From NCBI GenBank assembly GCA_011316305.1, contig SAUG01000019.1:1-64000 (forward strand): a stretch of 64,000 nucleotides of DNA, in the 5' to 3' direction. Made by a program: the position numbers and the translations under genes. The stretch comes from Rusavskia elegans. Its lineage: Eukaryota; Ascomycota; Lecanoromycetes; Teloschistales; Teloschistaceae. Positions 47,924 through 58,578 of this stretch are shown here, one piece after another (the stretch's first letter is position 1; every line of letters begins with the position of its first letter). Below the pieces are notes generated by a model, which worked only from the letters and a program-made list of their open reading frames with translations, did no database searches and was not told the DNA's origin.

Positions 47924-49816
47924 ATGGAGTTTCAACAGCTGCCTCACTCGAACCTTCTCTATCGAGGCTGGAATCAGAGAATTCCGGTTATCATTGTACT
48001 CTCAGTCCTGTTACCTTTCCTTGCAACATGGCTTCTCACATCCTGGCGAGCGAGTCGAGCTATGAGGCTTGCACGGACGACGGCCTCAGGACTCAAACGG
48101 CCACCGACGATGCCGTACGCCGTACCCGTCTTTGGTCATCTGTTTCAATTCATGAGGGACGGCCAGTCGCTGATGTTGAAAGCGTCGTGAGTGCTTCCTT
48201 GCTCACCGTTAAGCACATGCCATGGCCTAAATCGGTGAATTAGCACATTCATTGACCACACCGTACCTACTCAAATTATCCTGCCAGTCTTCTCCAACTA
48301 CCTCGTCTCTGGTCCAGAGTCCGTCGTGACGTACTTCAAGGATTCGAGGGACCTATCCTCAACGTCTAGGAGTCTTGCAATGATGGTCAACGGGTTTGGC
48401 TGCCCAAAATACATGGTACATTTGTTCAAGCCGCAGCAGCCTTCCGCGGCGTCATCAGAACAGCCAGGAGAGAACATTGAGCAGCTCATCCACAGAGCGA
48501 TCCAAACGGGGCTTTCCGGCGCCCATCTAGATGCTCTGACAACTCGATATCAGGAGAATTTGGCAGCAGCAGTTGAAGCAAATTCGATGTTCGATACAGG
48601 TAACAGCTGGATAGAACTACCGGACCTTAACGCCTTCGTCGAGAAGCGGGTCTTTGAGGCTGCGGTGCAATCCATGTTTGGAACTTATATGCTCTCCTTG
48701 AACCCTACTCTCGCGGATGATTTCTGGGCATTCAATCGGGTCATCGGTACTCTGTTTATGGGTCTTCCGAGGTGGTTGAGCCCAGCCGCATATCGAGCAA
48801 GGGATAAGATGTTACAGAATATCGAGAAGTGGCAAAGACATGGAGGAGAGTACTGCGACATCGAGAAGCTGGGCGACATCGATTGGGAGCCTTACTACGG
48901 AAGCAAATTCATCCGAGGGAACCAACGATTGCTTGATAAACGAGGGATCATGGATCCAACAGCCAGGGCGGCGGAGAACTTTGCGTTCATGTGGGCGTAA
49001 GTCCCCGACAATGCCCCGTCGCTCCGTCTACGAGCTAACCGACTTTCTGCCTGCAGAATCAACTCCAATTCTGTCCCCGCTGCGACTTGGTTCCTCTACG
49101 AAGTCCTCCAAGATCCCCAGCTCCGGAGCCGAGTACGTAAGACTATTACCCCTGCAGCCTCGGACACATCACTACAGAAAGAGCCGAACAAGACCGTCCT
49201 CACTTTCGATACGCCCAAGCTATGCTCGGATCCGCTTCTGCAATCACTCTACGCGGAAACCCTTCGTCTCCGCGTCGCCATCCTGGTTTTCCGCGAACCA
49301 ACACGAGACAATTTCTCCTTCCGTGGATGGCACATCAAAAAGAGCGAAGTCCTCAGTATCTCCACCCGCACCGAAGCCATGAACCAAGACATCTGGAACA
49401 CCGGCAGCGACGAAGATCCTCATCCACTTGACACCATGTGGGCCGATCGTTTCATCATAGACCCCAAAAATCCACGCAGTGGGCCACTCCGACTCCCCCA
49501 AGAGAAACGCAAAAAATCCACCATCCCAGCTATGCAAGTCAACGGGCATACTGAAGCTCGCAAACCATACTTCTCCATGGATGGCTTATCAGCGTTTTGG
49601 ATCCCGTACGGTGGTGGGACAAGTCTTTGTCCGGGACGGCATTTCGCGAAGCAGGAGATCATCACTACTGCTGCGATCTTGCTGGCTGCTTACGACTTTG
49701 AATTGATTGATGTGGAAGGTAAAGATTCTCCGCAAGTAGATATGAGCTGCTTTGGGTTCGGGACGATGCCGCCAGATAGAGCTATACCATTCCGGATACG
49801 ACGTTCACAAGGTTGA
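47924..49816 (+). CDS. Cytochrome P450, CYP7/CYP8-like fungal type
   Basis: Three exons (47,924-48,186, 48,244-48,996, 49,057-49,816) with 57- and 60-base introns encode 591 residues. The short first intron, using TTAG at 48,243, was preferred over the CAG at 48,287 because only it keeps frame and yields STFIDHTVPTQIILPVFSNY. An N-terminal anchor (IPVIIVLSVLLPFLATWLL) and PYAVPVFGHLFQF open the protein. The I-helix segment AINSNSVPAATWFLYEVL lacks the usual A/G-G-x-D/E-T-T, as in CYP7/8-like enzymes. ExxR is at E406 (YAETLRLR) and the heme loop is FWIPYGGGTSLCPGRHFAK with Cys530. This class oxidises steroids and terpenoids in fungi. Placed downstream of and co-oriented with the cyclase fusion, it probably oxidises the triterpene scaffold at the ER. 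The site of oxidation is unknown. Confidence 0.88.
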
Positions 49817-50295
49817 ACTTGATCGCTGTGAGCTTCAGCTGTCTGTAGATTCGATGTTCCTCTGCGCGCAATGGCTCCCTGCTGCCTTTCTCTACCCCCG
49901 TAGGATAGGTTTGTGCTGAGCAATAAATGAATTGTACTGTTCAGTAGCAGAAATACCAAGAGAGCACGTAGCAGTCAACAAGGAACGGCATTAGATGACA
50001 AATAGGAAATACTTTTGATATGGTAACGCGTTCTAATCTGGGTATTCTGACACCCCATGGGACTTGCTTCAATGAGATGGATCCTTCTGCAAGATGACGA
50101 AACATCAGCGATCGGCACTGCATGAGTTTACCTCCCACGGCAGAAACTGAATCAAAAGAAACATCGGACAGCATTAATAGCCTTTAACATAGCGATGCAA
50201 TAGAAGACAAGCCTTCGACATCAACCGCTTGACCTGGAAGCGATTGAATTTGACTTGGTCGTGGGATCAGCATCGTCGAGGGGTTCCTATCAATC
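49817..50295. other. Intergenic between the two intact P450 genes
   Basis: About 480 bases with no open frame of note. The genes are co-oriented, so this holds the 3' end of one and the promoter of the next. Confidence 0.55.
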
Positions 50296-51965
50296 ATGAT
50301 CTCCGTTCTTGAATTCTTCACCAACCATGGAATCTTATCCATGCTCCTCCTATGTATCGTTCTATGTTCCGTTTCCAAATTACGAAGATTAGATGAACCT
50401 GTGATATCAGGCGTCCCATGGGTAGGGAGAGGCTCAAGCGGGATCTACTTGGGAAAAAGGGCCTCTTTTTCCAGTCTGACCAATATGCAAACGTGGATGG
50501 CCGATGGTTACCGAAAGGTAGAGGAACAACTCCGATAGATGCTGTTAAAGCAATCTTACTGACGTTCTGACTCTCACAGTACTCCAAGAGGGGCAAAACC
50601 TACCTCCTTCCAGACTTCTCAGGAAAGCCTATATTCATCGTTCCACCCACCCAGCTCAAATGGCTTATCGACCAACCCGACGAAATCCTCAGCACCGCAG
50701 CTTTCCACTACGATGCCCAACAAGGCGACTACGCATTCACCCATCCCCGGATCCTTGGCGACCCATACCACGAGCACGTTCTCCACAAAAGCCTTCCACG
50801 GAAAGTCGGCGCTCTGGTCCCTGATCTCTGGGACGAAGTAGCCCACACCTTTGACGACGTTTGGGGCACCGACACCACCTCCTGGAAAGAAGTCAGCGTC
50901 CATTCAAGCATCGACCACCTCGTCGCTCCCGCCGTCAACCGGATGATAATCGGCTTGCCCCTGTGTCGTCACTCACACTATCTCTCCGAAATGCACAAAT
51001 TCACTATGAACGCCGTCACCATAATGACCGTCCTCCAATTCACCCCTAGCGTTCTAACCCCCCTCATCGGCCGCCTTCTCGCCATCCCTATCCGGCGCCG
51101 ACTAGAGGAATCCCGCCGACACACTCTCCCCATCATCACCGAGCGCTTGGCCAACTTCGAACGGAAACAGCATGACCCAACCTTCAAATGGCGAGAATCA
51201 AACGACTACCTAAGCTGGCACATTTCTCTCGCCTACTCTGAAAACCGGCCTGACGAGCTCAACCCCGACATCATCGCCCGGCGCCTCCTAGCTTTGATTT
51301 TCGCAGCCCTACACACTACCGCCATGGGATCCATAAACTGCGTTCTCGACATCATCGCCTCACCGCCCTCCGACGGCTACATCCCCAGCATACGCTCCGA
51401 AGTAACGCAGGTCCTTACCGAGGCAGGCGGAGTCTGGAGCAAAGCGGCTCTAAACCGATGCCATCTCACTGACTCCGCGCTTCGGGAGAGCTTGCGAGTC
51501 AGTAACTTCATGAGCCGGAACGTCCAAAAGAAGGTCTTGCATCCCGAAGGACTCGTGAACAAAGCCGAAGGGTGGACCGCACCGAGGGGAGCATACATCG
51601 CTGTGGATATGCATAATCCGCAGCATGATCCTGAGATCTATCCTGATCCGGAGCGGTATGATGCTTTTCGATTCGCAAACTCGCTAACCCAGGAGCCAAC
51701 CGCCAATCCGAGTACCGAGACCTCAAAAGCGAACACCAACGCCCTGACCACGAGCGGAATATTTCTACCTTTTGGCCACGGCAGACATGCCTGTCCCGGC
51801 CGATTCTTCATCGCGGTAGAGATCAAGTTGATGCTGGCGTATATGGTTATGAATTATGAGATCGAGCCTCTTGTGCAGAGACCCAGGAATCGGTGGCTGG
51901 GTGGGATTAGATTGCCGCCTACGAAGACCATGATTAGGGTGAAGAGAAGAGAGGGTAGTGTGTGA
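50296..51965 (+). CDS. Cytochrome P450, fungal microsomal type
   Basis: Two exons (50,296-50,517 and 50,580-51,965) with a 62-base intron (branch point TTACTGACG) give 535 residues. N-terminal anchor ILSMLLLCIVLCSVSKL, then SGVPWVGRGSSG. The segment HPRILGDPYHEHVLHKSLP is the conserved substrate-recognition region of the fungal GA14-synthase/O-methylsterigmatocystin-oxidoreductase-like group. The I helix reads ALIFAALHTTAMGS, ExxR is in SALRESLRVS, the PERF-like segment is YPDPERYDAFRF, and the heme loop LPFGHGRHACPGRFF has Cys479. All catalytic landmarks are intact. It aligns along its length with the decayed P450 at 39,293-41,081, so the two flanking P450s of the locus are paralogues. A tailoring oxidase for the cyclase product is the most likely role. 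Confidence 0.88.
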
Positions 51966-52939
51966 AGGTTAGGGATCAATTGAATTCAGATGCAGACGAA
52001 GCGGAGAATTAGTTGAATAGGGTTATAACAGGTTATAAGTATTGCTAAAACAAACCTTTTACTAAAACCTAGCATCAATAATATTATCCAAATAATGTTG
52101 GGGACGTCAATTGCCAGATAATAAAGAAACGCCACCTGAGATCCTCCTGTAGACCTAGTCTTTTCCGTGGAGAGATATATAATTAAGTAATAGAGGCGGA
52201 GCTAGAATTGGTGCCTATTATGCAATATCCACGCTGTCGGTCGTGCCACAACCATTTCTAGAAAACTTTTAGTCACAATAGGAAAAAGTTAAATCCCGAG
52301 AGACTGGCCCAGCATTAAGTCTGGAGCAAAGTTCGAACCACCCTTCTCAAATATATGCCATTGACAAATACCAATAATCCTCTAGATACGCTATTAGCAC
52401 CTGTCAGCATAATACACAGCCCAAAAACTTTTACTTTCCACCTATCAGCAACTCCCCTCTCCAAATTCGTCTTCACTGCACCTATCTCCCCCTTCTCTTC
52501 CCCCATCCCTCGCCAATACCTAACGATCGAGTATGCTCCCGCTACTCGCCGGCCCCAGCAGCAGCGCCTGACAGCTTCTATCTACCGTAAACGCCGCCAA
52601 TATAACTCTATAATTCTAACTCGTTAATACCTGGAGTACCATTCTCTCTATCACTGGTCCCTCCAAAGACGTAGCAGTAAACGACCCCTCCGGCTTCGGA
52701 AATCGCTGGCAGAAGTTTTTTATAGTAAAGGTGTAGCCGCGGACGGTAGGGAGGTTGCAGGCGGTATCGTAGAAGACATCGACAGAGACGGATAGATATC
52801 TAGTGGTAGCTGGGGTAGCGAGCGCTAGGGTGAGGAGAGGAAGGATGGGGAGGAGCTGCGATCGGGAACGTCGGCTGTGAAAACTTGAATGTGGGAAGGA
52901 TTAGTCGGATAATAACGTTCGAGAAATACATAATTCAGG
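51966..52939. other. Intergenic, no gene seen
   Basis: Right edge of the terpenoid locus. Moderately AT-rich between 52,010 and 52,280, otherwise only short frames. No permease N-terminus could be recognised here although the remnant downstream needs one. Confidence 0.5.
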
Positions 52940-54270
52940 TTGCTTGAACGTTTGGAGAATCAAGAATATCGCTCGGGGGTTGTTGATACAGAATTTATCC
53001 AAGTGGTAAAGTCAGACTACATACCGAAGCTCTGGCAAGGGACGCTACTCTGCTACGCTGTACTTCCAGTCTGCGTTTTCGTCAACACGGTCGCTGGTAC
53101 CAAACTTCCTCAGATCGAGAGTGTCCTGCTCGTTGTATATCTTCTTAGCTTCGTTAGATTCCTTGTGCCCTTGGCATACCTAGCGCCCCACGGCACAGCT
53201 CACGACATCTACGCAACCTTTCTGAATAGCGGCGGAAGGAGTTCTCAGGGTCTTTTATTTTTTGTGGGTGTTTCTGGGAATGCGTTTGCCTTCCTCGGTA
53301 AGTAACAGTTGCTTAGGGCCAAAGACCTCCTAGCCAATAGGTTCAGGTGCTGACTGTATTTACCGCGTACGTCGAAATGGTCGATTTGATATCAAGATTG
53401 TTGTTAATCCAGTAGCAGATAAGTGAAGAGCTTAAAAATACAACCACCGTTGTTCCTCGATCCATTGTCTATGGCCTCCTCGTAAACGGAACCATTGGCT
53501 TCGCTACCTTAACTGCTACCCTTTTCTGCATCGGTAACCTCGAGGCTATTACCGGAACCGACTTCGCGTACCCCTTTATCGCCATATATGCGCAAGCCAC
53601 TCGATCCAAGGGGTGCCAATGCGACAATGGTGGCTCTGGTCCTTGTGGTTGGACTTGGCCTTAACATTGGAATCATGGCTGCGGCAACTCGTATGCTCTG
53701 GTCTTTTGCCCGTGACTGAGTTGTACCTGAAAGGAGGTACAATAGCCAGGTAAGACACATGGGCTGATATGTATGCCAAGACGCAGGACTAAAATTTGTT
53801 CCAAGTGAATGATAGCACGAGAATGCCCTTTCATTCCTGTCATCACCACAACAGTTCTTTCGGTACTCCTTATTCTCATCAGCATAGGTTTTGCCGTTGC
53901 CTCCAACAACGCAGTAGCGCTCACTTTGGCGGCTCTCTACGTATTGTACCTTATAGCATGCGCCCTTCTTCTCTGGCGAAGATCGCCTGGCTATATCAAA
54001 CCACTCGCAGCGTACAGCCAGTTCCATACCGAGAAGTCTAGTTGGCCGGGCAGCGCCGGTAAACTGTTCTGGAGCCCTTAGAAGATACCGGGTGTACTGG
54101 GCATTTCCATCAACCTCTTCGCTTGCGTCTATTTGCTTATCATCGAGATCTTTGTATCTTTATTGGCCACCAACTAAGGAGGTCGATGGAGCGACTATGT
54201 ATTACAGCGTCTTACCCATGGGCGCTGTTGCAATCTTCGGTGCGGTTTACTACTTTTTCTAGGGTAGCAG
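52940..54270 (+). pseudogene. Decayed amino-acid/choline permease (AAT/GABA-permease type)
   Basis: The frame at 52,940-53,305 reads KLWQGTLLCYAVLPVCVFVN, PHGTAHDIYATFLNSGGRSS and FFVGVSGNAFAFLG, all typical of fungal GABA/choline permeases. After a garbled junction it resumes VVPRSIVYGLLVNGTIGFA (about 53,455) and later VITTTVLSVLLILISIGFAV and WRRSPGYIKPLA. In-frame stops break it after WSFARD (near 53,720), at TAG 54,079-54,081 and again near 54,175. The N-terminal third of the transporter is missing. It may once have been an exporter or nutrient carrier at the edge of the terpenoid locus, but nothing ties it to the pathway. Confidence 0.75.
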
Positions 54271-55060
54271 GACTTATTATAGACCCGTCGTAGGTAAATT
54301 TCATAGATAGCAGAGGTAAGATACGCTATACGGAAATCGAAGGACCTACAAAACGTGCTATACGAGGCTAATCAATCCACCAAAAGCTGGAAAGCGCGAC
54401 GCAGTTGATCCGGAGGGGCGCATTGGATCCCTGGGGCCTGGTCGTATACTTCATTCGTCTGATCTGCTACGCCTTCCACTCCTCTACCAACGAGGGACAC
54501 AAGATTTGTATACTAGGTCCGCACAGACACCTAGGCTCTCAAGAGCGTCGGGCATCTCGACTATCTCAATTCACCCCAATCCGTCTTCCCTTCGTCTGCT
54601 ATCCTTCTCGACGGACCAAGATCATCTAATTTCGCGGGTCGGTTGGGCGGCACGAGCACCCGTACAGTCCAATAGTAGTATGGAGCGAATAAGCTACAAG
54701 TTCTATATGACTCCTCCGTATCTTGACCTCTCAATGAACCAACGTCAGTCTTGTCAATTCATAGGACCTCTCTCTTGTCAAGGACATTAGATCCACTATC
54801 CTGGCACTAATCTCGAACTTTATCTCCTAGTTTGGGATCAATTTTGCAGCTTGTGCGTACGAATGTTGAGAGTCTAACATGTTTTCGTAGAATGCTTTGT
54901 TGACTCATCACAATCAATTCATCATACTCTTTGTTCTATATCTTTAGCGTCCCAAGGCTGCCACGCAGTACTATATTATCCTTCTCCTACTCTCAAAACC
55001 TAACTGATCTCTACAGCATTCTACGTGTTACATAACCACTTGGCCCGCCACGACGAGAAC
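54271..55060. other. Intergenic, no gene seen
   Basis: Short frames only. Includes the far end of the permease remnant and the upstream region of the F-box-like gene. Confidence 0.5.
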
Positions 55061-56050
55061 ATGCACTTCTTTCCATTCGAGGAGCTACCTCAAGAGATAC
55101 AAACCATGATCCTTCGCGCAGCAATGCCTCAGTACGGCATTCTATCCCCCAAAACCAGGCAGCCTCGTTGTCCAGACGTCATTCCTGAACGGGAAAGCAT
55201 ACCTACCAGCCTTTTCCTCGTCAGTAAGACAATCTCTGCGGAAGTCCAACGTATTATCCAGCAAGATGTCTTTCTTGTCATCGAAGTCGCTCCCCAACGA
55301 CCTTCACTCGATTCAACCTCCATATCGTATCTTCATACCTCGATCGACCTTGGTTACGCCAACGGCTTTCGAAGTCCCCTAACACTCAGCGATATTCAAC
55401 CATTACAAAGAATGCGCCATTTCGAAATAGCACCTATGATTGATCGGTCTGACCTTTGGTGGTTTACCAGGGCTCGCTGGAATCTAGGCGGGAAGCCACA
55501 CGCCTTTGTAGCTGAGCGACGCGAAGAGTACAAAGAACAACTACGACTCATCTGCGACACTCTTTCAGCACATAATGACAACATTCAACAACTGGCTATT
55601 CGAATGCCCTGCCTATGTAATTTGCGATCATCGGAAGCCGCCTTGGCAATGTCGCATATAATCGAATGTTTATCTCCAATTCGACGTCTTCGAACCCTCC
55701 ATCCAACTACCTTCAGAATTACACATGACGGTTTTCATCTCGATCAGCAGCCACGAACGATCAAGCACGACAAGGCTACAACAGAGGCCCTCGTGAGAGC
55801 CCTCCAAGGGACCTTCGGCAAACTAGTAGGTGAAGAACTGAGTACGAAGGAGAAAACATGGAAAGATATCAAGGATGTGGAGCGAGTCCAGAATGAGCCT
55901 GCGGTAAGCGTCGTCAACGGACATCTTTTCGATCTTTGGGAATGCCTGTCGTTATCGGAAGGCACCTTCGAAGCCAAGGCGATGGAAGTAAAAGGAGCCA
56001 TGCTTACACTGCTTGCTGAGGAGAGAGGACTTAGGGGAAAGCCGAAATAA
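55061..56050 (+). CDS. F-box-like protein
   Basis: A single exon of 329 residues, starting at the ATG at 55,061. The upstream part of the open frame has only a GTG. The N-terminus FPFEELPQEIQTMILRAAMP matches the F-box-like pattern (L-P-x-E-I-x-x-I-I/L) seen in many fungal proteins, followed by FLVSKTISAEVQRIIQQD. The rest is a leucine-containing, mostly helical region without a recognised repeat. F-box proteins usually recruit targets to SCF ubiquitin ligases through Skp1; whether this one does is not shown. No sign of decay. Confidence 0.7.
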   Translation: MHFFPFEELPQEIQTMILRAAMPQYGILSPKTRQPRCPDVIPERESIPTSLFLVSKTISAEVQRIIQQDVFLVIEVAPQRPSLDSTSISYLHTSIDLGYANGFRSPLTLSDIQPLQRMRHFEIAPMIDRSDLWWFTRARWNLGGKPHAFVAERREEYKEQLRLICDTLSAHNDNIQQLAIRMPCLCNLRSSEAALAMSHIIECLSPIRRLRTLHPTTFRITHDGFHLDQQPRTIKHDKATTEALVRALQGTFGKLVGEELSTKEKTWKDIKDVERVQNEPAVSVVNGHLFDLWECLSLSEGTFEAKAMEVKGAMLTLLAEERGLRGKPK

Positions 56051-56330
56051 GTACTATTGCAGCTGTTACCCTGGAATTCATTGTAGGGAGTACCGATGTC
56101 ATATGCTTCGGCCCTTGATGCTCCTCCCTATAGCGAGCTTGAGAGGATCTGTACTGAGCTAACAAATCATGTGGAGTAGCTAGGCAAGTCAGAGCCTGCC
56201 CTTTAGATGCCCATTAGACTTTGAGTTATCTAAACAACAGAAGGAAGAATTTATTTCATATGCTTTCCGAAACCTAAAACAGCGAATCCGGCCGCATCCG
56301 TTACTCTTGTCAACTGCCCCATCTACCATT
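56051..56330. other. Intergenic, no gene seen
   Basis: 3' region between convergent genes; nothing recognised. Confidence 0.5.
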
Positions 56331-56516
56331 TCAGTTCTTCTTCATATGTTCGTATCGTCCACATGGACCTGGATAGCTATTTGTTACATGATAGCGCGGA
56401 GCGTACGAGCATTGAAAACCCCTTCTTCTCGCCGGGCCGCAGAGCTCTAGTGTTTCCGTTGTGGGACTGTAACAGCCACATGAGTATTGGAGAAGTTCAC
56501 AGCGGGTTTTACACAT
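56331..56516 (-). CDS. Small Cys-rich protein or last exon, hypothetical
   Basis: A 61-codon frame from ATG 56,516 reads MCKTRCELLQYSCGC, ELCGPARRRGFQCSY and NSYPGPCGRYEH. The Cys spacing and the ELCGPARRRG phrase look like the short zinc-binding-type fungal proteins that start MCK and carry CGC and a final CxxC-like pair, though the last Cys here is replaced by Tyr. An overlapping minus frame at 56,851-56,447 (FFSFGGWFSLFGPQPSF, then KRFYAQELYQTRILKDI) might be an upstream exon of the same gene, but no splice junction was confirmed. Function unknown. Confidence 0.4.
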   Translation of the reverse strand: MCKTRCELLQYSCGCYSPTTETLELCGPARRRGFQCSYAPRYHVTNSYPGPCGRYEHMKKN

Positions 56517-57214
56517 TGTTGCTGTAACGCTGTGACTTTTTTCCTGGCTGTGAGTGCGTCAACGGTAGGTGCTGCTTCCTCTTCTTTGATCAGGTATTTC
56601 GAGAATGAGTGTCTGATATCCTTGAGTATTCTAGTCTGATAAAGCTCTTGCGCGTAGAACCTTTTTATATCCCATACGGCCGCTGACAACCCACCTCCAC
56701 GTTTCAGCGGCAGTTTGTAGTGAGGTGTCAGCTCTAGCAAACTCGTGATTCTGCGATTTGCTGACGTCGCAAAACTGGGCTGGGGACCAAACAATGAAAA
56801 CCAGCCTCCAAACGAAAAAAAATCGTAGTCCGTGGTATACTGTCTGTTCAACCCGTGCTTTCAGCGTTGTCCAGATAATGCGATCCACATCGTATGGCGT
56901 TTGAACAATACAAACTTTACTGCTCATCAAGTGCTGGCCCGGAGAGTGTTTGGGGAGCAAGAGCGTGACCACCCCATACTTGTGAGTAGAGTATGTTTTC
57001 AATCGACCATCTGTACAACAATCAACAACGTTGAACAGCCCAACAAATCAGGCGCACACCCAATAGAAGTTCCTTCGATTCGTTATCAATTCTCTCTCCT
57101 CGCTCATTCGGTGGATTAGAGACAACCAACAGCAAATATCTCGGATAAGCGCTATGATACGCCTCCCCTAAATCTCTGGCCAATATCAAGGAACTCCGAC
57201 AGGATCAGACCACA
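56517..57214. other. Mostly unassigned; possible upstream exon of the small Cys-rich gene
   Basis: Minus frames at 56,851-56,447 and 57,002-56,631 overlap in different frames. Neither shows a known domain. Confidence 0.4.
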
Positions 57215-57630
57215 TCAACGACGAGACTTGCCAGCGGGCGGAAATCTGTCTATAGGATCTGATGACCAGCACTCCAGCTTCTGGTTCCTGTGATCCGTCT
57301 CCAGAGAGTATATTCCACTTGATGTTGACCGCCACTGCCTCGTCCAACACACCGACCACTGCTTCAAATTGATACCTGCCCCAATATACCCCCGCACCAA
57401 GGGCTTTCCTTCCCCAATCTTCTTCGCGGTAATAAAGATATTCTCACAATTCTGGATCGATTTGGGCGACTCGTCCAGATTAGCATTGACATACAATGCT
57501 ACTTGGTATTCGACGGCAGTGGGGCTGCTATAAGTCTTTCCGAGCTCCGTGGTATATCGCGCCCCTTTCCAGTCTAGATATGCCGTTCGCACACAGAGCA
57601 GGTGGTACTGGGCATGTTCGCGCAGGCCAT
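57215..57630 (-). pseudogene. Gene fragment of unknown function
   Basis: A minus frame readable from about 57,630 (GLREHAQYHLLCVRTAYLDW) to 57,215 continues through YSSPTAVEYQVALYVNANLD and GINLKQWSVCWTRQW. It has coding-like composition and no start codon or signal. Upstream in the same frame a stop precedes it, and no clear acceptor or first exon was found apart from a possible CAG at 57,607. It may be the 3' exon of a lost gene. No family recognised. Confidence 0.3.
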
Positions 57631-58578
57631 TCTAATAATTCCATCGCACGCTGCCTATCGGTAGACAGATTTAATTCTTACTGCGCTGATAACGCTGATA
57701 ATAGACGGGATTTGCGCGGTAGTCTAGCTCACGGGGTTGGAGCTACAGGTATTGACTGTATTATTGCTAACCCTTGACGGTCCGTTCTTATTGGTCCTTA
57801 CCTGGAGGGGGATGCGTAACATGAAAAACAGTGGTAAGGACAGGGAGGCGGGTAAAAGTAAATAGTATGGCGAGTTGCATGGTTGTAGGACCAAATGGAG
57901 ACCAGAGGAGTCTTCAAGTATGCAGTAACGAGGGTGGATATGGCCGTCACCACCCCTTTCTTGTACCGTAACTTACGCAAGTAGGGCGAACATCAATAAG
58001 ACGAGATAGATCCAAAGTTACCTTTTTTAGGAATCATGATGCTCAGGCGCGTGGCCGTCGGAGCCATCACAATGACTCCTCGAGCCAAATTAGCGATGAA
58101 AGTATCTGGAGAAATTGCGTCGGATCCGAGGCGAAATACTCTTCCAAGTACAGTAGATCTTCGGTGCTTCCAGACAGGATTTTCTCGTGTGGTGATTTCT
58201 GATTTGAACTGGGCACAAAGCACCCTGGAAATAGCGTCTGCACCAGGGTTTGATCACCTTCGTAACGAACAGACAATGAATAGAGTAGAGCAGACTTTCA
58301 AAGCAACCATCTTGCGATAACATATACACTACGTTGTCAGAGGAGGTAGATCCTCATAAGGATTGGTCTTAGTAAATAGAGCAATGGGTTAAAGCAAATC
58401 GGGACGATCCATACCCACAGAGCTGTTTCCCCAACACGAGCACCGCCAGGAGTACATCTCTAAAGCTCTCATCACGTCCAGAGGTTGGGCTGACCCTATG
58501 CGACCTGTTCGCTTTTCGGCCAAACACATGCTTAAGGCGATAACTGCTGGCACTATCGTCACGGCTTGTCTCCATCCA
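57631..58578. other. Intergenic, no gene seen
   Basis: Short frames on both strands only. Includes the 3' region of the oxidase gene that ends at 58,579. Confidence 0.5.

Noticed and set aside
48187..48287. CAG at 48,287 as acceptor of the first intron in the CYP7-like gene
   Set aside because: The 101-base intron breaks the frame; TTAG at 48,243 gives a 57-base intron and a continuous, sensible peptide.
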